Below are positions 55,611 through 63,306 of a stretch of DNA of 64,000 nucleotides, piece after piece. The notes beneath the pieces are model-generated. The model searched no databases. It worked only from the letters and a program-made list of their open reading frames with translations, and was not told the origin of the DNA. A program made the translations under genes and the position numbers. Position 1 is the stretch's first letter, and every line of letters begins with the position of its first letter. This DNA comes from Acinetobacter halotolerans (lineage in GTDB: Bacteria; Pseudomonadota; Gammaproteobacteria; Pseudomonadales; Moraxellaceae): NCBI RefSeq assembly GCF_004208515.1, contig NZ_SGIM01000002.1, forward strand, positions 310,001-374,000, read 5' to 3'.

Positions 55611-55647
55611 AAACAGTGTATGTTGATTCATACACTGTTTTATTTTT
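55611..55647 (+). terminator. Terminator after cstA and its YbdD-like gene
   Basis: A perfect 12-bp stem AAACAGTGTATG / CATACACTGTTT with a 6-nt loop, then TATTTTT. It overlaps the longest possible MoxR frame (from 55616), which shows that the MoxR gene must start downstream. Confidence 0.9.
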
Positions 55648-55660
55648 GGGGGATAGAATA

Positions 55661-56620
55661 ATGTGGGGTCTGGAAAAAGTTTCAGTTCAAGAAAACAATC
55701 AGCAAAATCAAAAAATACAACAAGATATTCAGCATTATGAGCATAAGATCAAAAGTTTTTTGCTCGAGGTTAATCAGCTTATTTTGGATAAACCGCAGCA
55801 AACCAAATTGGCGCTGACGTGTTTATTGGCTGGTGGTCATGTGCTGTTTGAGGATTTACCTGGACTTGGAAAAACAACCTTAGCCAGTGCATTGGCACGT
55901 TTAACAGGTTTGCAGTTTCAACGGATTCAATTTACCAATGACATGCTGGCAAGCGATGTGATTGGGATTAATATGTTTAACCAGAAAGAGCATTTATTTG
56001 AGTTTAAAAAAGGGCCTATTTTCACTCAAATTTTGCTGGCCGATGAAATCAATCGCTGTAGTCCAAAAACCCAAAGTGCCTTGCTGGAAGCAATGGAAGA
56101 AGGGGCGGTCACCGTCGATGGTGTACATTATGAATTGCCACAGCCTTTCTGGGTCCTCGCCACACAAAACCCACTATTTCAAAGTGGTACTTATGCATTG
56201 CCAGAGTCGCAATTGGATCGCTTTTTAATGCGCTTGTCACTCGGTTATCCATCACGCCAAGCAGAGAAATTACTCTTACAGCAAAGTTCCCGTCATGTGT
56301 TGATTCATCAGTTAACTGCTGTATTTGATCAAGCCGATATATTACATTTGCGTTCATTGGCTCAGCAGGTATTTTTAAGCAATGCCGTCTTAAACTATAT
56401 TTTAGATTTGGCTGCTGAAACACGTAAACAACGGCATGGTCTGTCAACGCGTGGTGTCTTGGCACTTAAAGCTGCGGCGCAAGCGTATGCATTGGTTGAG
56501 GGTCGTAGCTTTGTCACCACAGATGATGTGCAGACTGTTTTCGTGGCTGTAGTTGCGCATCGTTTAAGCTTAGCAGAAGTGGACGTGAAACAAATTTTGC
56601 AATTGGTTGATGTGTTGTAG
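55661..56620 (+). CDS. MoxR-family AAA+ ATPase
   Basis: 319 aa. Walker A LPGLGKTT is at 66-73, Walker B is in LADEINRCSPKTQ, and the sensor block is ATQNPLFQSGTYALPESQLDRF, all typical of MoxR. MoxR ATPases act as chaperones that assemble or activate partner proteins, usually encoded with DUF58 proteins. The start is ATG 55661, behind GGGGGATAG; the longer frame runs into the preceding terminator. It is the first gene of a three-gene operon. Confidence 0.93.
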   Translation: MWGLEKVSVQENNQQNQKIQQDIQHYEHKIKSFLLEVNQLILDKPQQTKLALTCLLAGGHVLFEDLPGLGKTTLASALARLTGLQFQRIQFTNDMLASDVIGINMFNQKEHLFEFKKGPIFTQILLADEINRCSPKTQSALLEAMEEGAVTVDGVHYELPQPFWVLATQNPLFQSGTYALPESQLDRFLMRLSLGYPSRQAEKLLLQQSSRHVLIHQLTAVFDQADILHLRSLAQQVFLSNAVLNYILDLAAETRKQRHGLSTRGVLALKAAAQAYALVEGRSFVTTDDVQTVFVAVVAHRLSLAEVDVKQILQLVDVL

Positions 56621-56634
56621 TTGAGGATAGATAC

Positions 56635-57552
56635 ATGCAAAGCCGATTCAAACAACAAGTTCGGCAGTGGATTGCAAAGCGCTTTCAAGTGGACCGTAGC
56701 AAAACGCTGTTGCAAAAAGATATTTTGGTTTTTATTCATACACATGGTTTTTTATATCTTGCTCTGATTCTAATTACTTTTATCGCTGGCATTAACTATG
56801 GCAATAATCTGATTTTAGGGTTTTGCTTCTTATTAAGTGCGATTTTATGTATTAGTTTTTATTTAACCTTCAAACAGTTGCATGCTTTACATATTGAGGT
56901 CATGAACACTGAAGTCGGACAAGTGGGGCAGGTATTAGCACTTAAACTTTTTCTGAAACAGAAATCAAATGTAGCTCGATATTTACGAGTTCAATGGCAC
57001 GATCAGGAACAAATTTTTTATTTAGACCAAGCACAGCAAAGTCTTGAACTGGGTTTTTTCCCGCAACAACGTGGCGAATATGCTTTTGATACGATTAAAA
57101 TCTATTCGACCTATCCTTTGGGATTGGTTCGCGCTTGGACCTATTTAAATCTAAAGCAAAAGGTATGGATTGCACCTAAGGCTTATGATTGGCAAAAAGA
57201 ACATAAAAATCAACCATCACATACCAACGATAGTCTGGATGAATTTCGTGAGCTAAGAACTTTTCAGCAAGGGGATTCTTATCAAAATGTGGCATGGAAA
57301 CAAGTCGCACGGGGACAAGGCTTTTTTATCAAAATGTTTGAAGCTCAAGCCAATCATCAACATTTAGAGATTGATTATCAGCAGATACCCGTACAAAGTC
57401 ATGAAGAAAAATTAAGCTTTATGATGGGATTGATTGAGCAGTGTGAACAGTTTGGAGATGATTATGCCTTGATTCTGCCACATGCTCGGTTGGAAAGTGG
57501 GCAAGGATCATCTCAGTTGATTCAAGCAAAACGCTTACTTGCGCAGGCCTAA
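56635..57552 (+). CDS. DUF58 membrane protein, MoxR partner
   Basis: 305 aa. Two N-terminal transmembrane helices (about 34-78) are followed by a soluble domain with the DUF58 core block FRELRTFQQGDSYQNVAWK (about residues 201-219). DUF58 proteins are nearly always encoded next to MoxR, and the domain is related to von Willebrand A folds. It starts 15 nt after the MoxR stop and 2 nt before the transglutaminase gene, so the three form one operon. Confidence 0.92.
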   Translation: MQSRFKQQVRQWIAKRFQVDRSKTLLQKDILVFIHTHGFLYLALILITFIAGINYGNNLILGFCFLLSAILCISFYLTFKQLHALHIEVMNTEVGQVGQVLALKLFLKQKSNVARYLRVQWHDQEQIFYLDQAQQSLELGFFPQQRGEYAFDTIKIYSTYPLGLVRAWTYLNLKQKVWIAPKAYDWQKEHKNQPSHTNDSLDEFRELRTFQQGDSYQNVAWKQVARGQGFFIKMFEAQANHQHLEIDYQQIPVQSHEEKLSFMMGLIEQCEQFGDDYALILPHARLESGQGSSQLIQAKRLLAQA

Positions 57553-57554
57553 GC

Positions 57555-59543
57555 ATGAACAAACCAATTTTTTTCACTATCTTGGCTGCGCTCGGATGTG
57601 TACTACTCGGGCAGGTTAGCTTTGTTCCAATTTCCTTGAGTGGTTTATGGGGAATTGTGTGGCTGATCTTAGTTTGGCGTTATCACAAACAAAATTTAAA
57701 GCCGTTCCCGAAACCAATACTGATTATTTTTGTCTTGGTCTCATTTGCGCTGATCTATTTCCACTATCAAAGTCTGCTTGGCGTTGAACCAGGTGTCGCT
57801 TTGCTAAGTACCTGTTTATTTGCCAAGAGTCTTGAAGCTAAAAATACCCGAGATTTATTGATTGTTTTCAATTTTGCCTTATTCGTTGGTGCAAGTTTAC
57901 TTTTACATAGCCAAGCCTTTTGGATGGCAATGATTGTTTTCGTGACATTTGTTATGTGTTTAATGGGTTTGTATCGTATCCAAACGGGTTTGTTTAATCA
58001 AAATACGTTGTCTTCCAATCAATTAAAACAAGATATTAAACAAGTTTTTAAGTTCATTGGTATAGCAACGCCATTTTTTATTTTGTTGTTTATTTTCTTC
58101 CCGCGCTTGCCACCACTTTGGGCCATTCCGATTCAGAATGATCGGGCTGTTACGGGTATGAGTGATCGAATGTCACCCGGAGATATTGCACGTTTGTCTC
58201 AGTCCACAGCTTTGGCTTTTCGTGTTGTAGCAGACATGTATCAGTTTCCAAACCGTAAAGAGCTGTATTGGCGTGCTTTAGTTCTAGATGAATATGATGG
58301 TGTGACATGGACCAGTAGTATTTTTAATCAACATGCAAAAAACACGCAAAGCACTGGGCGGATTGTGCCATATCAGTATTTGCCTGCTGATGAACAAGCC
58401 AATTGGATTATGGGCTTAGAGTATTCAATTCCCCAAGAGCGATATTTACAACTCTATCAGGACGATAGTATTCGTCCTACAAAATTGATCAAACGAAACC
58501 AACCGATACAAATGTACTGGTTAGGACGAAGCACCGCTGAGCCAAGTGTACTCGCTGAACATCAGTTTGAATTAAACACCCGATTTGATGAAACACGAGA
58601 TCAAAAAGCCCAACAATTAGCGAGCAAGCTGTTTGAGCAAAGCCACCAACATCCTGAAAAATATGTGCAAGCTGTTTTAGGGTGGTATCGTAAAAATGGT
58701 TTTGTCTACACATTAAGTCCGGGAACGTTGGGTGGCGATCGTATAGATCAGTTCCTATTTTCCAGTCGTAAAGGCTTTTGTGAACACTATGCATCTAGCT
58801 TCGTGATGCTGATGCGTTATGTCGGAATTCCTGCTCGAGTAGTGACGGGTTACCAAGGAGGGCAGCCAGCATTTGATGCGAAAAGTTGGGAGGTTCGTCA
58901 ACTGGATGCGCATGCATGGAGTGAGGTCTATTTAGATGGAAAATGGAAAAGGATAGACCCAACCGCAATGATTGCGCCGCAACGTATTGATACTGGTATG
59001 CAGGATTATTTGGCGCAAGACCAACGTATTTGGGGCGATCAGCAAGCGAAAGCTTGGCGCTTACAACAGTTTAAATTTCTAAAAAATGTACGTGTTTGGA
59101 ATGACTATTTAAGTTATCAATGGCAAAGCAAAGTTGTAGGCTACGACGCTGAAAAACAGAAAAACTGGCTATCTAAACTCGGGCTTGATTCAACTTATGG
59201 TTATGTTGTGGTGTTAATCATCGGCATAAGTGGAATTTTAATTTCGTTTTTGTTTTTTGCTTGGTGGCGACACCGTAAGCAACAAGCCATATATCAGCGG
59301 ATGATTTTAAAATTTCAAAAGCAACTTCCTAAGCATTTGCAGAAAATACCCACTGAAACGTTCCAAACGTGGATGCAGCGTTTATCTTTAACTGTTGAAA
59401 ATCAACAACCATTTGAACAAGTGATTGTGCTGTATCAGAAAATCGTATTTTTAGAGCAAATGAATCGCGTTGATCTACAACAATTTAAAAAGTTGCTTAA
59501 AGACTGTGCGGTTGTGATCAAACAAGATCAAAAAAACTTGTGA
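57555..59543 (+). CDS. DUF3488/transglutaminase-like membrane protein (TgpA-like)
   Basis: 662 aa, matching P. aeruginosa TgpA (668 aa), a membrane transglutaminase reported to be essential there. About five to six N-terminal helices (to about residue 185), a periplasmic transglutaminase-like domain with triad C409 (KGFCEHY), H453 (DAHAWSE) and D468 (RIDPTAM), then one helix (about 550-572) and a cytosolic tail. It probably acts on envelope proteins or peptidoglycan-linked substrates; the substrate is unknown. Last gene of the MoxR operon; its stop overlaps the -35 of tRNA-Val. Confidence 0.92.
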   Translation: MNKPIFFTILAALGCVLLGQVSFVPISLSGLWGIVWLILVWRYHKQNLKPFPKPILIIFVLVSFALIYFHYQSLLGVEPGVALLSTCLFAKSLEAKNTRDLLIVFNFALFVGASLLLHSQAFWMAMIVFVTFVMCLMGLYRIQTGLFNQNTLSSNQLKQDIKQVFKFIGIATPFFILLFIFFPRLPPLWAIPIQNDRAVTGMSDRMSPGDIARLSQSTALAFRVVADMYQFPNRKELYWRALVLDEYDGVTWTSSIFNQHAKNTQSTGRIVPYQYLPADEQANWIMGLEYSIPQERYLQLYQDDSIRPTKLIKRNQPIQMYWLGRSTAEPSVLAEHQFELNTRFDETRDQKAQQLASKLFEQSHQHPEKYVQAVLGWYRKNGFVYTLSPGTLGGDRIDQFLFSSRKGFCEHYASSFVMLMRYVGIPARVVTGYQGGQPAFDAKSWEVRQLDAHAWSEVYLDGKWKRIDPTAMIAPQRIDTGMQDYLAQDQRIWGDQQAKAWRLQQFKFLKNVRVWNDYLSYQWQSKVVGYDAEKQKNWLSKLGLDSTYGYVVVLIIGISGILISFLFFAWWRHRKQQAIYQRMILKFQKQLPKHLQKIPTETFQTWMQRLSLTVENQQPFEQVIVLYQKIVFLEQMNRVDLQQFKKLLKDCAVVIKQDQKNL

Positions 59544-59566
59544 TCATGCTAAAAAATGAATATCAT
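59538..59566 (+). promoter_or_regulatory. Promoter of tRNA-Val
   Basis: TTGTGA (59538-59543), 17-bp spacer, TATCAT (59561-59566). The predicted start is about 6 nt before the tRNA. The -35 overlaps the stop codon of the preceding gene. Confidence 0.65.
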
Positions 59567-59578
59567 GCTTTTCATTCT

Positions 59579-59655
59579 AGGTGTATAGCTCAGTTGGTTA
59601 GAGCGCTACGTTGACATCGTAGAGGTCAGCAGTTCGAGTCTGCTTATACCTACCA
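59579..59655 (+). tRNA. tRNA-Val (GAC anticodon), probable phage attachment site
   Basis: 77 nt. Acceptor AGGTGTA pairs with TATACCT (one G-U), A73, encoded CCA. Anticodon arm CTACG-TTGACAT-CGTAG gives GAC, reading GUC/GUU valine codons. An integrase remnant lies 136 bp downstream, pointing towards the tRNA, so its 3' end probably served as the attB/attL site. Confidence 0.95.
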
Positions 59656-59680
59656 AAATTCACTGTTAAAACAGTATATT

Positions 59681-59709
59681 AAAGCCCACTCAAAAAGTGG
59701 GCTTTTTTG
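59681..59709 (+). terminator. Terminator of tRNA-Val
   Basis: AAAGCCCACT / AGTGGGCTTT stem with a 5-nt loop followed by TTTTG. It ends the tRNA transcript. Confidence 0.85.
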
Positions 59710-59729
59710 TTTTCGGGGTGTTTTCGGGG
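59708..59729. repeat. Tandem 11-bp direct repeat near the attachment site
   Basis: TGTTTTCGGGG occurs twice without a spacer (59708-59718, 59719-59729), about 55 bp from the tRNA 3' end and 60 bp from the integrase end. Short direct repeats here could be arm-type binding sites for the integrase, but this is only positional evidence. Confidence 0.45.
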
Positions 59730-59790
59730 AACTCCGTTCGGTTTTAATGTGAATAAGTACAATAAATCGCCGTGTTTAGAATTTAAAAAA

Positions 59791-60045
59791 TCATCTAAAA
59801 CTGACTCGTTGCGGCTTCGGTTCTTCATGTCCTTGTAGGTAGGGATCCGTCATTTTTTCGGTCGCATGACCGGCCAATGCCTGAGCATAAGCTTTGCCAT
59901 ATTTCTCGGTAATATTGAAAATACCTAAAGCACGCAGATCATGAAAAGATGGTCTTTGTCTCGGCTCTAAATGATCACATGCACCTGATAAATCCCGATA
60001 CTTTTGGAATTGCTTGGTGAGGTGATCTTCAGTCACAGCAATAAA
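59791..60045 (-). pseudogene. Tyrosine recombinase/integrase, C-terminal fragment
   Basis: About 84 codons remain. The block SFHDLRALGIFN carries the H-x-x-R of box II, and LAGHATEKMTDPYLQGH carries the box-II His and the nucleophilic Tyr. The N-terminal DNA-binding domains and the first catalytic Arg are missing: upstream the frame ends at a TAG (rc of 60046-60048), and lysis-module sequence begins. It therefore looks truncated by deletion. It lies next to tRNA-Val in the orientation usual for a phage integrase at its attachment site. Confidence 0.85.
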
Positions 60046-60096
60046 CTACACTGATCAATATTATTTAAACGATAAAGATTATGTCTGAATCAATAG

Positions 60097-60117
60097 CCGC
60101 CAAAAGGCGGTTTTTTT
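60097..60117 (+). terminator. Hairpin with T-run before the holin-like genes
   Basis: CCGCC / GGCGG with an AAAA loop and seven T. It probably ended a phage gene now deleted, and stands 20 nt before the small membrane protein gene. Confidence 0.7.
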
Positions 60118-60136
60118 ACATCTGGAGAAATGAAAA

Positions 60137-60280
60137 ATGGCAGAGCCTATGAGTAGCGGTGGCGGGGTCGCAACTGTAATTAAAGTTTATGGTATGTGGT
60201 TTTTGATGGCCATTGCGGCTATAGCGGTGGTTTTGGGTTATTTGGTTTTCATTGACTCGAATGCCTCGTACACGCAGTGA
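60137..60280 (+). CDS. 47-aa single-span membrane protein, possible holin component
   Basis: A short frame from ATG 60137 with GGAG at 60124-60127. A Gly/Ser-rich N-terminus (EPMSSGGGVATV) precedes one strong transmembrane helix (about residues 19-40, MWFLMAIAAIAVVLGYLVF) and a short polar tail. It overlaps the next membrane protein gene. Two small membrane proteins before an endolysin are typical of a phage lysis module, so a holin or antiholin is likely. Confidence 0.6.
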   Translation: MAEPMSSGGGVATVIKVYGMWFLMAIAAIAVVLGYLVFIDSNASYTQ

Positions 60281-60530
60281 ATGGGTCGTGAGTTTAATCA
60301 CTACGATGGTGGGGAGTATTGCCGGTGGTGGATTCTTAATTCAGCACTTCGAATTGCATGATTACCTTTTAACTTGGTCCGGCTTATGTGCAATAGGGGG
60401 CATTTTCTTTGCTGCAGGTTTGCCATTTTGGGCCATCATTCGCTGGATGTTTAACTACTTGAATGCAAGAGAGGATGCAACCATCTTCGACGTAGCTAAG
60501 GAAATGAAAGACTACAAAGATAACTTTTAA
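60261..60530 (+). CDS. Holin-like protein with two membrane spans
   Basis: 89 aa from ATG 60261 (a TTG nine nt earlier is also possible). The hydrophobic segments are about residues 9-28 and 37-60, separated by a short loop (EL-HDYL), with a charged C-terminus (YLNAREDATIFD). The small size, two spans and charged tail fit a class II holin. It overlaps the preceding 47-aa gene by 20 nt and precedes the broken endolysin gene. Confidence 0.65.
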   Translation: MPRTRSEWVVSLITTMVGSIAGGGFLIQHFELHDYLLTWSGLCAIGGIFFAAGLPFWAIIRWMFNYLNAREDATIFDVAKEMKDYKDNF

Positions 60531-60666
60531 TAGTTCCACTAATGCACTGATTTTTTCGGGAGGTTTGTTCTGTTCAACTGTTAGAGTGGCAAGGTTTACA
60601 CACCTTATTGCTAATAGCCAATAGCTTTATCGAAAGACTAGGGGCGTTGACATTCATTGATATGGC

Positions 60667-60686
60667 ATATACATTGTATATACATT
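60667..60686. promoter_or_regulatory. ATATACATT direct repeats, candidate operator
   Basis: ATATACATT occurs at 60667-60675 and 60678-60686, and within it ATATAC and GTATAT form an inverted repeat (60667-60672, 60676-60681). It lies about 30 nt before the small ribbon-helix-helix-like gene. Such repeats are typical operator sites for that fold. Confidence 0.4.
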
Positions 60687-60715
60687 TTCTTGTTGCCTTT
60701 GGGAATTAAAACGAT

Positions 60716-60910
60716 ATGACTGAGTTACCCAAAAAAACTAAGGTTAATAAGAAAGATGGTCAACTCTTAATTCGCATTAATACAGCTGAGCGTGATGAGT
60801 TCATTCACTTATGTGATAGCTTGGACACAAGTGCAGCTAGAGAGTTAAGAAAATATATTCGTAGTTTTATAAAAAAAAATCAGTCAGCGGATAAACAAAC
60901 CAAGGAGTAA
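60716..60910 (+). CDS. Small ribbon-helix-helix-like protein
   Basis: 64 aa, basic. A strand-like segment QLLIRINTAERDEF is followed by two helices (FIHLCDSLDTSAARELR, then KYIRSFIKK), which is the pattern of Arc/CopG DNA-binding proteins (strand with alternating residues, then S/T-x-x-AR-R-E-L). The stop overlaps the ribosome-binding site of the following 37-aa gene, so they are coupled. It may be an autorepressor or an antitoxin-like protein; no typical toxin follows. Confidence 0.6.
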   Translation: MTELPKKTKVNKKDGQLLIRINTAERDEFIHLCDSLDTSAARELRKYIRSFIKKNQSADKQTKE

Positions 60911-60914
60911 CATC

Positions 60915-61028
60915 GTGGCTAAACAAGTAAAATCCCTTAAGAAACAAATTAAAGCGCGCCTTAAGAAAATCTCTAAACACGAAGGCAAATTAGCTAAATT
61001 GAAAAAGAAACTTAAAAATCAAAAGTAA
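60915..61028 (+). CDS. 37-aa lysine-rich helical peptide
   Basis: GTG start with AAGGAG seven nt upstream, the strongest ribosome-binding site in this island. About 43% of the residues are lysine, arranged in heptads (KSLKKQIKARLKKIS, then KLAKLKKKLKNQ) that predict a single amphipathic or coiled-coil helix. It is coupled to the ribbon-helix-helix-like gene upstream. Function unknown; such a peptide could bind nucleic acid or membranes. Confidence 0.55.
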   Translation: MAKQVKSLKKQIKARLKKISKHEGKLAKLKKKLKNQK

Positions 61029-61128
61029 TCATATCGATTAAACTTTGATTATAAGAAAAACCTCTCAAGTTAAATCTCGGGGGGGGTTGTAGCCATTCTA
61101 TAGTTTTAATTAACAATTTTTAAAATCT

Positions 61129-61153
61129 ACCGACCTACCAAGTCGGTTTTTTT
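61129..61153 (+). terminator. Hairpin with T-run before the endolysin gene
   Basis: ACCGAC / GTCGGT stem, 7-nt loop, run of seven T. It separates the small peptide gene from the endolysin. Confidence 0.7.
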
Positions 61154-61173
61154 ACGCCTAAAGGAAAGTAAAA

Positions 61174-61623
61174 ATGAACATCGAACAATATCTTAATGAA
61201 TTGATTAAACGTGAAGGTGGGTATGTAAATAATCCTGTTGACTGAGGAGGAGCGACCAAGTTTGGTATCACTGAAGCGGTCGCACGTGCGAGTGGCTTTA
61301 AAGGTCACATGCGAGATCTACCATTGGATGTGGCCAAAGGCATTTATCGAAAACAGTATTGGATCTCGCCACGATTTGATCAAAATCTGATTAGTAACGC
61401 CGTTGCTGAAGAGTTACTGGATACAGGTGTCAACTGTGGGACGGGCTTTGCCAAACCATTACTGCAACGTGCTTTAAATCTTTTGAACAATCAAGGTAAA
61501 GGCGGATGGTCAGATTTGATTATTGATGGAATCTATGGACCAGCCACTTTGAATGCCTTGAAAACTTTTATGGCCAAGGGTGAAAAGGTCTTAATTCGAG
61601 TGCTCAGCGCATACGATCAATAA
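61174..61623 (+). pseudogene. Phage endolysin (GH108-type), interrupted by TGA and shortened
   Basis: The frame from ATG 61174 (AAAGGAAAG upstream) encodes NIEQYLNELIKREGGYVNNP with the catalytic-type Glu of EGGY, and then hits TGA at 61243-61245 (codon 24). In related enzymes this position is usually Trp or Lys before GGATKFGIT; TGG to TGA is a one-base change. The frame continues intact to 61623 through the GH108 and peptidoglycan-binding domains (YRKQYWISPRFD, then CGTGFAKPLLQRALN, then DGIYGPATLNAL). The usual last ~30 residues after YDQ are missing. Probably inactive. Confidence 0.85.
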
Positions 61624-61695
61624 CAATATTCATGTTGGGATATGTGTTAAAGCCTTATAAATTAGGTATCTTAATTTTTAGTTTCGAGCCTTGGT

Positions 61696-61917
61696 ATGGA
61701 ATACGCTACAGAAGACGCTTTAACTTGGTTAAATGAAGGCATCAGCGAGTTAGAGAAATTGAACAAAGATGATCTAAATACGGACTATGCACTTGGTTTT
61801 GATATAGGTTTTCTCTACGGAACACTGCGTACTTTATTGGCTGTTGGAAGTATTTCTAGAACTGAATATGAAAAGCTTCATGCGTCGCTTACTGAAGTTC
61901 GACAAAAGCTTATTTGA
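61696..61917 (+). CDS. Small helical protein of unknown function (phage region)
   Basis: 73 aa, acidic, all helical by appearance (EDALTWLNEGISELEKL, then GFDIGFLYGTLRTLLAVG). No motif recognised. The ribosome-binding site is weak. A terminator follows 11 nt after the stop, which supports it as a real transcription unit after the broken endolysin. Confidence 0.5.
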   Translation: MEYATEDALTWLNEGISELEKLNKDDLNTDYALGFDIGFLYGTLRTLLAVGSISRTEYEKLHASLTEVRQKLI

Positions 61918-61928
61918 AAAAGATAGTT

Positions 61929-61952
61929 AAAGCCCTCTAGTGAGGGCTTTGT
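61929..61952. terminator. Terminator after the small helical protein gene
   Basis: AAAGCCCTC / GAGGGCTTT with a TAGT loop. It lies between converging genes (61917 and 61965) and may work in both directions. Confidence 0.75.
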
Positions 61953-61964
61953 TCGTATCTATGA

Positions 61965-62198
61965 TCATTCAAGTTCTAGTTGATGATCATCTTTGGTCAC
62001 TTTTATTTTTAATTTTTTATATTTGCGTTTATTTGGATTAACTGCAGAATTGTTTACTTCATCTGCAAAAGTCTTGTCTTTCATGAGGTTTGAATAAGCT
62101 TTATATCCTAAAATAATCCGCGTGGGTTGGTATCCATTTCTATTGACATAGTATTCAATAGTTGCATTTAATTCATTTAGAAGACTTGTTTCACTCAT
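61965..62198 (-). CDS. Small protein of unknown function (phage region)
   Basis: 77 aa, basic. An N-terminal helix (ETSLLNELNATIEYYVNRNG), then QPTRIILGYKAYSNLM, then a lysine-rich strand region KYKKLKIKV. The middle part resembles small phage or island proteins that contain a gpW/gp-like fold, but there is no firm match. The 180 bp upstream of its start hold nothing recognisable beyond AT-rich sequence. Confidence 0.5.
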   Translation of the reverse strand: MSETSLLNELNATIEYYVNRNGYQPTRIILGYKAYSNLMKDKTFADEVNNSAVNPNKRKYKKLKIKVTKDDHQLELE

Positions 62199-62378
62199 TT
62201 TAAAAATGCTTCACTTTTAAGAGTTCATTGAAGAATAGTGTAAATTAAGTAAAATATCTATATGAATTTAAACATTTTTATAAGGACTTCCTGTCATAAA
62301 AATGTAATATTTGATGGTTTATCTACTATTTGAAATTGCGATAATTGCAAAGATAAAATAAAAATTAATCACAAATGA

Positions 62379-62627
62379 TTAACCCTTTGGAATCTCATCA
62401 TCCCTCGGCTTTCTCACATCCTTAATAAACCGTTCTTCCTTTGCTCTATACTTTTGAAAGTTTTCACGGGCTTGGTTAAGTGAAGGCACGTTTGCACCAC
62501 CGCCGTAATCATGATCCTCTGCTTGTACGGGATCATTCTCCCAAAAGCACACAGGGCAGATATCATAGTCATCGTTTGATGGTTCACCTCTGGTTAAGTA
62601 ACCACAGCATAAACACGGATAGAGCAT
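62379..62627 (-). CDS. CPCC-family cysteine-rich protein
   Basis: 82 aa from ATG 62627, with a perfect GGAG ribosome-binding site; the longer frame from 62675 would run into the upstream gene. Cysteines: YPCLCCGY and ICPVCFWENDPVQ, a pair of CxxC-type knuckles that should bind zinc. The following GGANVPSLNQARENF is the family's conserved helix. Members occur scattered in accessory regions, often next to toxin-like genes, and have no assigned role. Confidence 0.82.
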   Translation of the reverse strand: MLYPCLCCGYLTRGEPSNDDYDICPVCFWENDPVQAEDHDYGGGANVPSLNQARENFQKYRAKEERFIKDVRKPRDDEIPKG

Positions 62628-62646
62628 TCTATTTCTCCAATCTTCC

Positions 62647-63297
62647 TTAACTATTGTTCTCAGGCTTTTCAGCAAAATTAGAACTCAAATACACAACATT
62701 CTTGGGTTCAACCAAAGAGACATTCTTCTGTTCATCTATGACCGCACAAAGGGCAGAGCCGCATAAAATTCCGTACTGTTTTAGATTGGTTTCAGCACCA
62801 GTAATTTTTACTAAAGGTTGTTCTTTTATATTTGCGAGAATGTCAGTACCATTTTTTTTACCTTTTTCTTGTGTATCAATAATTGAAAAGAATGTTCCAA
62901 CAGAAAAACTTATGATCAATGCTACATAAATGGTAAAGGTTGTATAGCTTTTTTCCAACGAATCAATTTGGCTTGAATTGTGAGGTTTAACTTCATGCTT
63001 AAAGCGAAAATTAATTTTTCGTCTCAAAAAATTAACGATCGTTTGATCTAAATCTAAAGAAACATAGATATATCTTAAAACATAAAGAGTTATGCCAAAT
63101 AAGAAAAAGGTAATTAAAGGTCCTAGTGCTTTTAGAAATCCCCAGTAAATTTTATCTTGAACGCTAAAATTTAAGACTACAGGATCGACAAAAAAAGGGC
63201 GTAATAAGCCGCCTAAATATGCTTGCCCCGATACAAATAAAAAAATGGTAATCAGAGAAATAATAATTGCTGTATCCAACGAAAAATTAAACTTCAT
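62647..63297 (-). CDS. Membrane protein of unknown function
   Basis: 216 aa with three hydrophobic segments (about 8-32, 50-75 and 121-141). A charged cytosolic stretch (RRKINFRFKHEVKPHN) lies between helices two and three, and a soluble C-terminal part of about 70 residues carries a GSALCAVIDE cysteine pair. No family recognised. It is 19 nt upstream of the CPCC gene and 9 nt downstream of the excalibur gene, so all three probably form one minus-strand operon. Confidence 0.6.
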   Translation of the reverse strand: MKFNFSLDTAIIISLITIFLFVSGQAYLGGLLRPFFVDPVVLNFSVQDKIYWGFLKALGPLITFFLFGITLYVLRYIYVSLDLDQTIVNFLRRKINFRFKHEVKPHNSSQIDSLEKSYTTFTIYVALIISFSVGTFFSIIDTQEKGKKNGTDILANIKEQPLVKITGAETNLKQYGILCGSALCAVIDEQKNVSLVEPKNVVYLSSNFAEKPENNS

Positions 63298-63306
63298 TTT
63301 CTTTCC

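Noticed and set aside
55616-55660. Longer start for the MoxR protein
   Set aside because: The extension is encoded by the stem-loop of the preceding terminator; ATG 55661 has its own ribosome-binding site.
60116-60301. 61-codon minus-strand frame opposite the small holin-like gene
   Set aside because: It is antisense to two overlapping plus-strand genes with good start signals and has no motif.
61079-61086. Run of eight G in the prophage remnant as a phase-variable tract
   Set aside because: It is intergenic, not in a promoter spacer or coding frame that I can identify; it could also be a sequencing length error.
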